From Dioscorea cayenensis subsp. rotundata (Eukaryota > Streptophyta > Magnoliopsida > Dioscoreales > Dioscoreaceae): a stretch of 64,000 nucleotides of DNA. Below the pieces are notes generated by a model that saw only the letters and a list, made by a program, of their open reading frames with translations, was not told the DNA's origin and searched no databases. Below, piece after piece: positions 13,113 through 24,129 of the stretch (its first letter is position 1; each line of letters begins with the position of its first letter). The stretch covers positions 1,922,001-1,986,000 of the forward strand of contig NC_052480.1 in assembly GCF_009730915.1 (NCBI RefSeq), given 5' to 3'. Both the position numbers and the translations under genes were made by a program.

Positions 13113-13143
<31 letters not shown>

Positions 13144-15147
13144 GGTAGAAAGGTTATCTTTTGCTTTTGATTGGGATAATCAGTGGACACCTTGTGTGAG
13201 AGTCATTGAGCGCAGGCTTTATTGTCAAAGGTGACCCTTTGAGTAGGCTAAAGAAGTTGCAAAAGTGTAGGTGGAAACAAAGGGGTTAGACTGGTTAGTC
13301 CTTTTGAGTGGTATCAAAGTTTGAACCATGAAAGGTTGTTGAGCAGCTTTCCTATTCTTATATGGAGTAGATTTATATATATTTGTAAAGGAAACTAAAA
13401 GAAAGAGGTGGGCTGGTGGTGGAAAGAACCATTTGAGCTATAAGGAATCTTTTTCATTTTTCTTAGTGTCAGGACTGTTTTGTCTCAAGGACTGATGAAT
13501 GTCCTTTTGTTGGCTACCCACCGCTCATCCTTCTTCAATATGTTCACGAGGCAATTGGGTTTATGTGTGCTTTGTGCTTTCTAGTTTCAGTGTCAATGAC
13601 CGGTAACCAACGATCAAGTGGTCTGTTGGTAGTCGGATCTCTAATGAAACCCTTCATAAGTGGTAGAGTTCGAATATTAAATGAGAGTGCATTTCTGGGA
13701 GTGAGTAGTGGTTATGTGCGGGTGATCCCAGCACTTATGTGTGCGCGGACCCACTCTCACTTGCTCCGTTGAGATTTGTGCATGTCTGCCTTTTCTTAAC
13801 TGCTGAGACGCTCATTTTTGGAAAAACACTAATGACTGGTTTCAAACTTGGTCACATTGCCTCATTAGGTTGCCTGGTATTTATGGTTTTTATTAAAATA
13901 ATGGATGATAAGATAAGATCTTTGCTTTTTTGACATTTAGGTAATGTTACCATTTATAAACTGTGATGTTGCTCTTCTCATCATGACCTCTTCCTTTATT
14001 AGCTGTAGCCTTTTATAATAAGAAATTAGTATATATATATAATCCTCTGCATGGTAGTTGATTAGGTTATGAAAAGTTAGGTTACATTGGATTTAAGACT
14101 TTGATTGTTTGAATTTGTTTCAAATTGAAAAAAAGACCAGAATTTAATTTAATTAATATTAAATATTAGTATGTTTTAAAACAATATTAGAAAAATATAT
14201 TTATTTTGTTAATTTAGGGTGTTTTATTGTCCCACCATTTAAAAACCATCATAATATAAAATTTAAAACAATTTTTTTTTTTAAAAAAAACCAACATATA
14301 CCTTTCTTTTCTGTTTTAATGTAAGCTCAACAATATCATGTCCTCACTTTATATATTATAAATAAAAGATCGAATATGCCGTGAGGCCAACATATACTTC
14401 TAGAAATATTCCCACATAATTCATTTTTTTTAAAAAATAATAATAAATAAATAAATAAATAAAAAAATAAATGCAGGAAGGGCAGGGCAAGGAAGTATAA
14501 CATGGAACGCAAGGCTAAAGATAATAAAAGGAACAGGTCGAGGTTTATCTCATCTCCACGAATGCAATCCCCGGAAGTTCGTCCATGGCGACATCAAACC
14601 ATCCAACATCCTCCTCGACGCCGACTACAATCCCTACATCTCTGACTTCGGTCTCATCCGCCTCATCTCCATCGCCGGCAACGAAGCCCCCTCCTCCTCC
14701 TCCTCCGGTACCCCCGGTGGCTTCATCGGCGCCGCTCTCCCCATCTCCAAATCCGCCCCTCTCGATCGCCCTAACCCTTACCGTGCGCCGGAATCTAGGT
14801 TTCCCACCGCGCGCCCGTCCCAGAAGTCCGATGTCTACTCTTTTGGGCTTATCCTCTTTGAGATGCTCACCGGGAAGCCGCCGGAATTCTCGTCCCCGGC
14901 GACGCCGTCGACTTCGACGGCGGGGAGTGATGGGGTGCCGGAGCTTGTTAGATGGGTGAGGAGATGCTTCGATGAGGCGAAGCCATTGTCGGAGATTCTG
15001 GATCCGGTGTTGGTTAGAGAGGTGCAGGCGAAGAAGGAGGTGCTGGGGGTTTTCCACGTGGCGATCTCGTGCACGGATTCGGATCCCGAGGCACGGCCGA
15101 GAATGAAGGCGGTGTCTGAGACTCTTGATAGGATTGGTGGTACATGA
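11001..15147 (+). CDS. LRR receptor-like kinase (At1g67510/ZAR1 type)
   Basis: Two exons, 11001-12507 and 14477-15147, separated by a 1969-bp intron with clean borders (CGAG|GTTAGT .. TGCAG|GAAGG); 725 aa. The start at 11001 places a hydrophobic signal peptide at residues 1-18; an in-frame ATG at 10914 would bury it. Domains in order: LRR N-cap ending [10 protein letters not shown], about seven leucine-rich repeats to residue 270, a short Cys-containing linker, a transmembrane segment near 322-345, a glycine-rich run, and an intracellular kinase domain. In the kinase the loop is [10 protein letters not shown], the VAIK position reads VAVRRL, HRD reads HGDIKPSN, and the DFG motif is intact (SDFGL). 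Arg at the VAIK lysine and Gly in HRD suggest weak or no catalysis; the same residues occur in the Arabidopsis homologue. The family acts at the plasma membrane; ZAR1 itself works in asymmetric zygote division. No frame breaks. GC-rich third positions stand out from the spacers. Confidence 0.95.
12520..12543 (+). repeat. (CT)n microsatellite
   Basis: A run of CT dinucleotides just inside the intron of the LRR receptor kinase gene, about 12 bp after the 5' splice site. Confidence 0.9.
13595..13840 (+). mobile_element. SINE-like insertion with target-site duplication
   Basis: A 226-bp segment (13605-13830) is flanked by AATGACCGGT (13595-13604) and AATGACTGGT (13831-13840), a 10-bp duplication with one mismatch. 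The segment begins AACCAACGATC, has a box A-like GTGGTCTGTTGGTAG and a box B-like AGAGTTCGAATA about 45 nt later, and ends GGAAAAACACT. This is the layout of a tRNA-derived SINE. It lies inside the receptor kinase intron in the sense direction. Family not identified. Confidence 0.65.
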
Positions 15148-16090
15148 TCAGATCGAGCATTACATAGTGTTAATTGAGATGATGAAAATGATGAAGATAG
15201 CGATGGTATATGAAGATTGAAGAGGGTCTTTGTTTTTTTAATGATTATTGTTCTTATTTTTATTTTATTTTATTTTCTTTATTATTTTTTTTTTTAGGAT
15301 TATGAATGAATATTACATATAGTCTCAATTATCAAGAATATATATATATATATAAGGACCAGTCTATTAAAAATGTTAGTAGATAATAATTCTACGAACA
15401 ATCCTATATCAACCATTGGATATGAATCCAATGGTAGATCATCCAGTGGTGTAAACAGTAATTTACACAGTTAAATTCACCCACTTCTTTTTAAAGCAGT
15501 GTGCAATCTTCAACCACTTCTTATGCCTGAATTTTTTTTAATAAAGTAGATAAATAATATTATATTTAAAAAAGAAAATGTACGGCATTTAAAAACATAA
15601 ATAGTGATATTCTAATGTATCCAAATAACTCTCGATCATGAGAATGCTTAAAATAAATATATTGATATTTATTAAATACATAAAGAAGGATGACCATTGG
15701 TTAAAATATTGAGACCAAAATCAGCTTTAACCCTTGTTTAAATACCATCAATCTATTATTGTATGCTAACTATTTCATGTTTCTACATATATATATCCAT
15801 ACATTATTTAAAGGCATACAACACTCAATAACTTTTAAGACGCATTCTCTAGGCCGCTTTATAACATACTCAAATGCCCAAATACAAAACCAATAATGGT
15901 GCTTTTTATTACCTGAATGATACAATGAGACGGAGTCAATGAGCCTGCCTCTCTTCTACACACACTTATCCTGCGTCAAACTAAATCAAACAAACAAACA
16001 AACAAAATCTAGAAAAATCTCTCATCTCCAAATTACACAAATTAGAACTTAGAACAGATCCTTATACACATATTGAACATGATCTTCTTC
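15148..16090. other. Convergent spacer between receptor kinase and bHLH genes
   Basis: Holds the 3' flanks of two convergent genes and an AT-rich stretch. The segment around 15355-15480 resembles the short (TA)n-ended repeats seen elsewhere in the window. No gene seen. Confidence 0.5.
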
Positions 16091-16097
16091 TTCTAAG

Positions 16098-19000
16098 TCA
16101 TGCCATTTCTTGCTTGCTTGCACAGGTGCAGTTTGCTCGTTCTTCGGTGAGTTTCTGTGAAACAAGACCCAAAGGCAGATGATGTTGATCATCAAATCAA
16201 GTGATACAATTACAATGTAATGGTTTCTTTGAAAATCATACTTTCATGGTATTAAATATAAATTGTTCAAATTAATGGCAAAAAAAAGTTCCAACTCAAT
16301 TAGGAATAATATGTAAAGAGAAGTTTGGAGTTCCTCACATTTGTAAAATGCTAAAGAATCAAAATGAATTACTAAAACATGAGATCGAGATATCAGGAAA
16401 TAGAAGAGCCAAAATAATGCAGTTACAATACGAATAACTTGAAAACAAATTGGGTAGCCTGGTCTACATGCATCTGTTCATTCAAAGAATATTTCATTTG
16501 TACTCTAAACACACAATTTTCTTGCATCACCACTAATATTGCTGGCAACGATGTGAATTAACTAAAAAACTAAGAAAATCATGTAAGAACAGTAACTTTT
16601 GATGGCATAAGGATACAGACAGGCTAAAGAAATCTAAAATTCCTTGCAAACAAAATAATCTTGTAATCAAGAGAGGCATTAGAAAATAAGTGATTCAAAC
16701 ACACCTGAACTTGGCCTTGCAGTGTCTTGATGTGCTGAACAGCCAAATCTAGCATATCTGATGTGTTTGTTTGCTGTAAGAATTCAGCAAGCAGATTATA
16801 AACCAGTATTCATTTCATTAATTTGATAATACTAGTCTTTTGAGGAAAAGATTTAGTGAAGTGTTATACTATGATGCAGAGCTAGACCTCGTCTTTTGAC
16901 AATTTATATAGAATCATACAATCGACACCTACGCATGAAAAACCATACCTTGTCCATATTAGGAACAAGTTCTTGCAGCTTTCTCAACTTTTCACTGATT
17001 CTTGTTCTCCTCTCCTGAAATTGAACACATAATAACATTGCAATAGTTGGACACACATTTAACAATCAAAAGTATGAGGAAAATTCCAAATAAAGCTGGA
17101 AAGGACATGCTTATTGATTTAAGTCATTAACTCACTTTTTCTAAATGATAATATGCATAATATAGGCAATGATACTTTCTAGCTTCTCAATTGTTTTCAA
17201 CTGCTTCACAACATTTATCATACATTCATATTAAAAATCGAATGGATAATTTGGAGCGCTATAATACTTTTGGATCCTGGAAAATTTACCCTCTCGGCTA
17301 TGCTTCTAGGATGTGTTGCGCATCCACGCTTGGCTCTGATCTTAAAAGGGAAGAAATCTTGCTGGCCTTGGAGGAGCTTCTCCACGCTGGCCATCTCGAG
17401 TGATGTTTTTGGCAGGCTAAACTGAAGAGCATTAATAATGATTTAGATACATGATTTTGTGATCCATTAAAATAGGTAGAAGAAAGAAATAAATGAATAG
17501 TAATCCTTGTATTTAAAAACATAAAGCTAACCGGGGACAGGAGAATAAATAAACAGCTCGAAAGAACTAAAGCAATTCAGCTATTGTACAGCATGAATCA
17601 CCAAAAATGCAGTCACATGATAAATAGTGCAAAATGTTGTTCCCTACTATATATATATATATAGGGTACTATTCTTTAAAAATGTTTGATAATAGCCGTT
17701 AAATTATCATCTAATAACTGTAGTATACATAAAACTTAAAACTGTATAAAAATACTGTTGTTTACTGTACATGTGCATGCTTATTATTTGTTTGTTTGTT
17801 TTTTTAAAAAGGAACTTCTCAACTGAGAAGCTGATATATGCTTATTATTATTTGTTTGATTGTGTTTAATACTGTTTGGTGTAACAGTTAGATGCAAAGT
17901 CGATGACACCGGGACGTCCCTAGATTTTTTCACTTGATTTAAATTTTAGGGATGTCCCTTGAGGATGTGCCCTCATATATATATATATATATATTTATAT
18001 ATCATAAATACTTTTCCAAATTCTAAGTTTCTAACAAGATTCACAGATTTTAAAAACCATTTTTGGAAACCACTGAAAATACCTGAGATTCAAGGTTGTT
18101 AAGACTGTGGATTGCATCCCCATTATTATCTTTTATCCGTTTGCTTGGAGCAGAAAACACAATGGAATTTGTCTCATCCCATGAGCCAATTGGAAAGTTC
18201 TGAATGTAGGATTGTGCCACATCTTCAGTACTCTTCCCATTGCCAATGCTGTCACCTATGTCGGGTATGCTGATCTCAGAGATTTGTGAAAGAGAATCCT
18301 GTCTTGAAAAGCTCAACTGGGATTGCAACCTTCTATTTGCCATTGAACGAACATCATCTGCACCCACTTGGGAGTAATTACCAAGCCCCCTGTTAACAGA
18401 ATAACCTGTCAAACAAAAAAAGCATGCTTGAGTATTTTTTCTTTCAGCCACTCCTAAAAAGGCAAGATATTCTAGCCGACAAAAAATCTACAAGATCATG
18501 ATGGGTCCACGGAAACATGTTCTGGGAAAAAACACAAATGGGAAATAACAGTAAAAGGAGGGAATATATAAAGCCTTACTCATTAGAATCATAATACAGT
18601 AAAAAGATCCAATAACTTCCGTAAGCATTCAGATTTCAGGAGATTTCTGCTGCAACTATACCAAATAGCCAAATCACATGCGTTTCTGAAAGTAATGATA
18701 TGTTTCCTCAAAGACAGCACCACCACCAATATGGTGATACAAAGATTCCACCAATGCAAGTCACAACCCCACATGATTATGATTATAAAGAAGACCTTGG
18801 CAAATACAAAGTGTCAGTTGATTAATGCCTCAAAAAGAAAACATCATTCTAGTTCAAGTGATGAATTAGACAAATCTATTTGCACGATAACCTCTAGTTC
18901 AAAAAGACACTTCCTTTCAAGATAATTCATCAGTGCCAGATCTCACAACTACCATCAAGTAGCAGCTAAAACTAGGCACTTTCAAAGTTCAAATCATTTC

Positions 19001-20965
19001 TCTACAACAAAAGTTCCCCCTTGCACCCAGAATCAGACTCAGCGACAAAAAGCACTAGAAGCCAACAAACTTTTCACATCTAAATAATTAAACAAGCAGC
19101 TCCACCGAGAAGCAGAAGGTCCAAACACCACGGCCTCAAGTCTTCCTTATTGGTTGGCCAGTGAGTGGACATGTACATCTACATACTGTTTGGTTCCCTG
19201 TGGCACGGGGTAAGCTTGTGTACACACTTGCAATTGGCGTGCATGTTATTGTTGGGTGTCCTTACCTATGAAAACAACCACACCCAGACACCCTTGTTTT
19301 GTGCCCACTCTTCCTAACCACACCCTCACGTGATGTGGAAAAACACACCCCATCACCATCACGCCTATATATAAGTACTCTGACATGGGTGCCACTCTAT
19401 CCACCACTATCTCCACACACACACACACAGTCCTGTCTTACTTTTCCTTACAGTACTCACTTCTCTTCTCATAATTTAGTGCTTATTAAATATTTTTTTT
19501 TTTTCAACCAAAAATATCAAGTAAAAGAGATGGATAGAGATTTTGTCACATTTGTGTTTCATTTGCAAGTTGATATATAAAGGAAAAGTAGAAAGAGTAA
19601 GAAAACATTACAACATAAAAAGGAGCCATTTACTCCACTCTAGCAACTAGCAAGTAGGTTATTATGATCCACTTGAAAACATATAAAAAATCTTGTTTCA
19701 GAATAAACTACTACCGCCTCTTATTTAGACTAGTTTATTTAAGAAACATAAACCAATCTAAAAAGTAATCATAATAAAAATCTTCTTTTTATTAATCTCA
19801 ACAATGAATTTTCTTATAATAATCCATCAAACTATAAACCTTTATATATATTATAAAAGTTGACACAAGACAAAGACAAAGACAAAATAATAAACCATTA
19901 TAGTCAGAAATTAAAAAAAACACACACACACACATGGCCCGCATTGATTTGTCTATTAACACAAATAAGCTACTATTTTTTTTTTCTTAATCTCAACTAT
20001 ATATATTCTCAAATAATTCAAAAAAACATAAAAGGTGGTCAAATTTCAAACCTTTTTTTTGGGTCCAATAACATCAAACATTACAAAATTCCAAAAAAAA
20101 ACACACAAACCAAGTGAAGCAAAACGCAAGAAAATCATAGCCTCAAACTCCAATGTCCACTAACAACCTGGAATCACTGTCACTTGACAAGACCCAAAGA
20201 GATAAGACTAAGATTGGGTTAACGATCCAATAACAGGCTACACTCATCGAACCCAAGGGCAAAAGCGACATTTCACCGACCACCAGTCAACGGTAACTCC
20301 ACCCCGTCACACGATGCTAATTTTTTTTTAAAAAAAAAAGACACTAAACGACACGTGGCGATCAGTGACTGGCTAGGAGCACGTGCCATGTGTGGTGCAC
20401 GTTTGCACCGCCTCGAGTCGAGGTTAATTAAACTAACTCGCAGACGATCGATGAGCATTAATAAAATAAAATATTCGCTAAAAAAGCGGGGAAAATTATT
20501 CGTGTAGATCGGGTGTAGAGCAACAAACAGGAAACACACAGCAAGATAACCAATAAGAAACAGCCACGTATGAGAGGAGGAGAAGAAGGGAAGAGAAGAC
20601 TGACCATTATCGAGCATAAGATGGGAGAAGAAGCCGGCGGGGGAGCTGCTGTGGCGGATGAGATTAGGGCGGTGATCGATGGCGACGGCGGCGGCGGAGG
20701 CGGAGGGGAGGGGATCGAGTGAGAAAGGGTGAGGATCGGGGGAGGGTTTGCAGGGGGAGTCGGAGGAATCGGCGGAGAAGAAGCGGGGGATGAGAGAGGG
20801 GTGATCGGATCCGATTGGAGTGGTGGAAGAGGAGGAGAGGGTTGGGGTGGGAGTGGAGGAGGAGATGATGGATTCGGCGATGGAAGCGAGGAGGGAGCCC
20901 GGAGCGGAGCCATAGCGAGCGAGGCCGGTGGGAGGGCCGGAAGAGCGGTGAGGAGATGGGTACAT
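16098..20965 (-). CDS. bHLH transcription factor, bHLH122/bHLH130 (FBH) type
   Basis: Nuclear DNA-binding protein of bHLH subfamily IX, whose members bind E-box or G-box DNA and act in flowering time or drought responses. Six minus-strand exons: 20965-20605, 18405-18083, 17421-17290, 17014-16949, 16773-16705 and 16154-16098, all with consensus borders and no frame break; 335 aa. The start at 20965 (MYPSPHRSSG) follows a TATA box at 21063-21070. Family marks: GLARYGSAPGSLL, RHSSSPAGFFSHL, then a Ser/Gln-rich middle with RLQSQLSFSRQDS. The basic region is KIRAKRGCATHPRSIAER, the helices ERRTRISEKLRKLQELVPN and TSDMLDLAVQHIKTLQGQVQ, and the tail KLTEERANCTC. The basic region and helices are split among three short exons exactly as in homologues. 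Intron 1 (2.2 kb) carries two perfect G-boxes near its 5' end. Which paralogue it is remains open. Confidence 0.94.
20352..20385. promoter_or_regulatory. Pair of G-boxes in intron 1 of the bHLH gene
   Basis: Two palindromic CACGTG sites, 20352-20357 (as CACGTGGC, an ABRE form) and 20380-20385, 28 bp apart and about 220 bp downstream of the exon 1 donor. G-boxes bind bHLH and bZIP factors. A regulatory role is inferred from position and pairing. Confidence 0.4.
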
Positions 20966-21062
20966 CGATCGGAGTGGGAGCTGCTGGGGATTGGGTTTCG
21001 TTGGGAGAAGAGGAAGTGAGGATGGATCGATGGAGCGAAAAGATGGAAATTTTTTGAGGGGG

Positions 21063-21070
21063 TATTTATA
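21063..21070 (-). promoter_or_regulatory. TATA box of the bHLH gene
   Basis: On the minus strand CTATAAATACC lies about 100 bp upstream of the start codon at 20965, so a leader of some 70 nt is expected. Confidence 0.6.
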
Positions 21071-21129
21071 GAGGGAGGGAGGGAGTGAAAGAATATTTTT
21101 AAGACAAAAAAACACACACACACAAATAA

Positions 21130-23160
21130 GCTAAGTTTTAGGGATGGTTTTTTATTTTTTTTATATTTTTATTTTAAATAATGATAATAAAAAATAATAT
21201 ATATTTATTGTAAAAATTTAATGCAGTGGAGTTATACCCTGCTCCCTTACTAAGGTGTAGGGTAAGAGAGCAATTCTTAAAAAACGTGGTGCATTTTTAT
21301 ATTTCTTCTAATCTATAATTTTTTTATCTGTAATTTTTTTAATATCAATAAATATTTATTATTTTTTTCAAAATTATTTTTAATATTCTATTCAACTCTA
21401 TTGTTGTAATTAAATATGAGAGAAATGTGAAAATATAAATTACGATTAATTTTTAAAAAATAAATAATTTTTTTATAAAATTTTGTGAAATAACTCAATT
21501 TTTTTGTGCCTAATTAATTACAACAGATAAAAAAACTGAAAAAAATACTTATTTATTTTTTAATGAAAGAGATGTTTGTTTTTTTGTTAAAAAAATAAAT
21601 TTTTTAAATAATAATTGTAAATTTATTTGAAATGGTTTAGATGCTACAGACAAATGGCAAGTAATTCCGAAGTTTTTTTCAACTGAATAAATGAAAACTT
21701 AAAAAAAAAAGGTTGTGAAATTTAAATAACTGACAAAATAAATAAATAAATAAGGAGTAAACCAGGGAATTTTTTTATTAAAAAAAATCATGTTCTAGTT
21801 TCACTTTATAAAGTTAACATTGAAGATACTGTTTTGATGGACAAGCCATTCAAATATAATATATGATAAATGCCAAAAAAGTCATGGAAGAGCATTTAAG
21901 TGAGGTTTGTTACCTCCATTAACCTTGATATTTCTATAGCAGTCCAGCCAATCATGAGTGCTTGATATGTTTATATATTTATCTAATTCTGTTATATTAA
22001 AAAGGTAATGTTTTATAATCCTCAAAAAGAACTGCAGTACACGCAACTGCATTAGATGAGTTTTCCCGTGCGCGTGATATATTTAAAAATTCTGTATATA
22101 TTTTTGACAAAATATTTTATTTAGAACCTTGTAATATAATTAATTTATTTGACTTCTTTATTTTAATATTTGAGAAATATAAATCCCTTTTTAACTTTTT
22201 AGAAACAAATTACATTAGAAAAAAACTCATATTTTTTAAATATTAAAAAAAAAAAAATTAAAAAGATAAATTAATTACATTAGAATGACTAAATAGAATA
22301 TTGTACCTATATTTTTAATCATAACTTATTCGCTTTTATCCCAAAAAATTTTTGTTTCTTCCATCAAAAACATGATCTAAAGCCATCCAAATTTTTATGT
22401 AAACCTTTTAATGTTAATCTTATAGATCAACCTCTCAAGTCTCATCTTTTTTATTTTTCGATATAAACATTAAACAAACAATTCAATTTAATGAATAAAA
22501 CCGTATTATTACCAGCACAACTTTTAATAATTTTTTTAATAAAAAAGGTTTTAAGGTTTTCTTTTTAATAAACATAGATTAAAAAAATATACTTCAAAAA
22601 AGAAAATATATATAATAGAAAAATTACAATATTATAAAATAAAAAAAATTTGATAGGAAACAATGAAAGTGGGTGGTGATACATGTGAAGCCTAGTAAAT
22701 GGAGAGTCTTTAATGGCTGTCATCCTCAACTGAGATTTATTATCATCATATCACTAAACTTTATAATATAAAGTTACGCTTAAATTTTTAATTTTATATG
22801 TGATTTTTCTTTTCTTTTTTTTTAAAAAAAATTCCTGTGATTTCATGAATACTGGTTAACCACAAACATGTTAAATTACTTAAAAATAAAATAACCACGG
22901 TAGAATTATCATTTCCTCATGAGTCATTAAAACTTATACAGTAATACTATCCACAAAAACCAGTATAATAAACTTTCATGAAAATTTTCTATTAAACTTG
23001 AGCTAAACCCAAATTACACATGATAAATTCAATGAAAAAAATATAAATAAAGAGTTTAAGAAAATTTCTTTATTGAACTTGAGCCAAACTTGAATTGCAC
23101 ATGATACAACCATCTTAAGATATTAATAAAGAGTTTCAAAAGAAAAAAAAATGCATGAAA
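21130..23160. other. AT-rich intergenic DNA, no supported gene
   Basis: Promoter flank of the bHLH gene followed by low-complexity A/T-rich DNA. No open frame with recognisable content. Confidence 0.6.
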
Positions 23161-23166
23161 TGTAAG

Positions 23167-23451
23167 TTAAGAAGAAATAGGAAGAATAATATTACCACAA
23201 GTGACTTGGGAGTTGAGGAACAAGAACCATGCAGAGCTTAACATGGAAACAACATGAAAGTGATAGTTTAAGGGATGACCTTCAATTGATACCTGCCATT
23301 TCCTGTTAGGGTGTTGGCCTGTTAAATCAATCAATAATTCCAAAATTGAAGTAATGGTCATGTACTTATGATTTGATTCCTTTTGTCTGTTAATTTGGGA
23401 GATATAGAACCAGAGAATAGATACTGTACCTTGTTCTTCAGTAGCAATCAT
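23167..23451 (-). CDS. Small unrecognised open frame
   Basis: A 94-codon frame beginning MIATEEQGTVSILWF. I do not recognise it. Two stretches could be introns: GTACAG..TTAACAG would remove residues 8-45 and leave MIATEEQGQHPNRKWQ, which hints at a short spliced gene. There is no homology support. It may be chance, or the 3' end of an unseen transcript downstream of the HAD hydrolase gene. Confidence 0.15.
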   Translation of the reverse strand: MIATEEQGTVSILWFYISQINRQKESNHKYMTITSILELLIDLTGQHPNRKWQVSIEGHPLNYHFHVVSMLSSAWFLFLNSQVTCGNIILPISS

Positions 23452-24129
23452 TTACAGTTGCAGCACCTGTTTTTAATAAATGAATTATTAGGGTTTTAGA
23501 TTTATCTAATTAATCACAACTTAATGTATATTTCATTTAGACAATAAATAATGTTGCTTAAACTAAGCTTAATGCTGAAAGCATCAGAAGCCACCAGAGT
23601 GGTACTTTCTCTTTAGAAGTACATAGAAAATAAAATAAAGTACATGTTAATTAGGTCATACAACTATGATTGTACTTTGAAGTAAAGGAACCAATCAAAA
23701 ATGTCCCCACTTTCTTTCTCTACGACTTTAAGAAGATGTAAAGCCTTCTCTTCTCTCTATATATATAAGAATAACTTATGAAGAGAAAATCTGAGCTATC
23801 ATCAGAGTTCATAGATGAGGTGACAGATTATTAATAAATTAATCTTTAGGTAATCACCACTCTTTAAAAATTGAGGATTAGTTTAATGTAATCACTATCA
23901 TATGACATATTGACAGAGTGATGCATGACTCATTCACAATTAAAAAAATATGTATGTATATCCTGTTTATTTGTTTGTTTCTAATTAAAAAAGGTCTGGA
24001 TGTGAGCCTAGAACCACATACATCACAGTGACCAAACAGGCTTAAACTTGATGTTAACTTCCTATTTACCATTAACCAAGTGATAAGATTTTGTTCAAGC
24101 ATGACTAGAAGTCTTACCGTTTAAAGATA

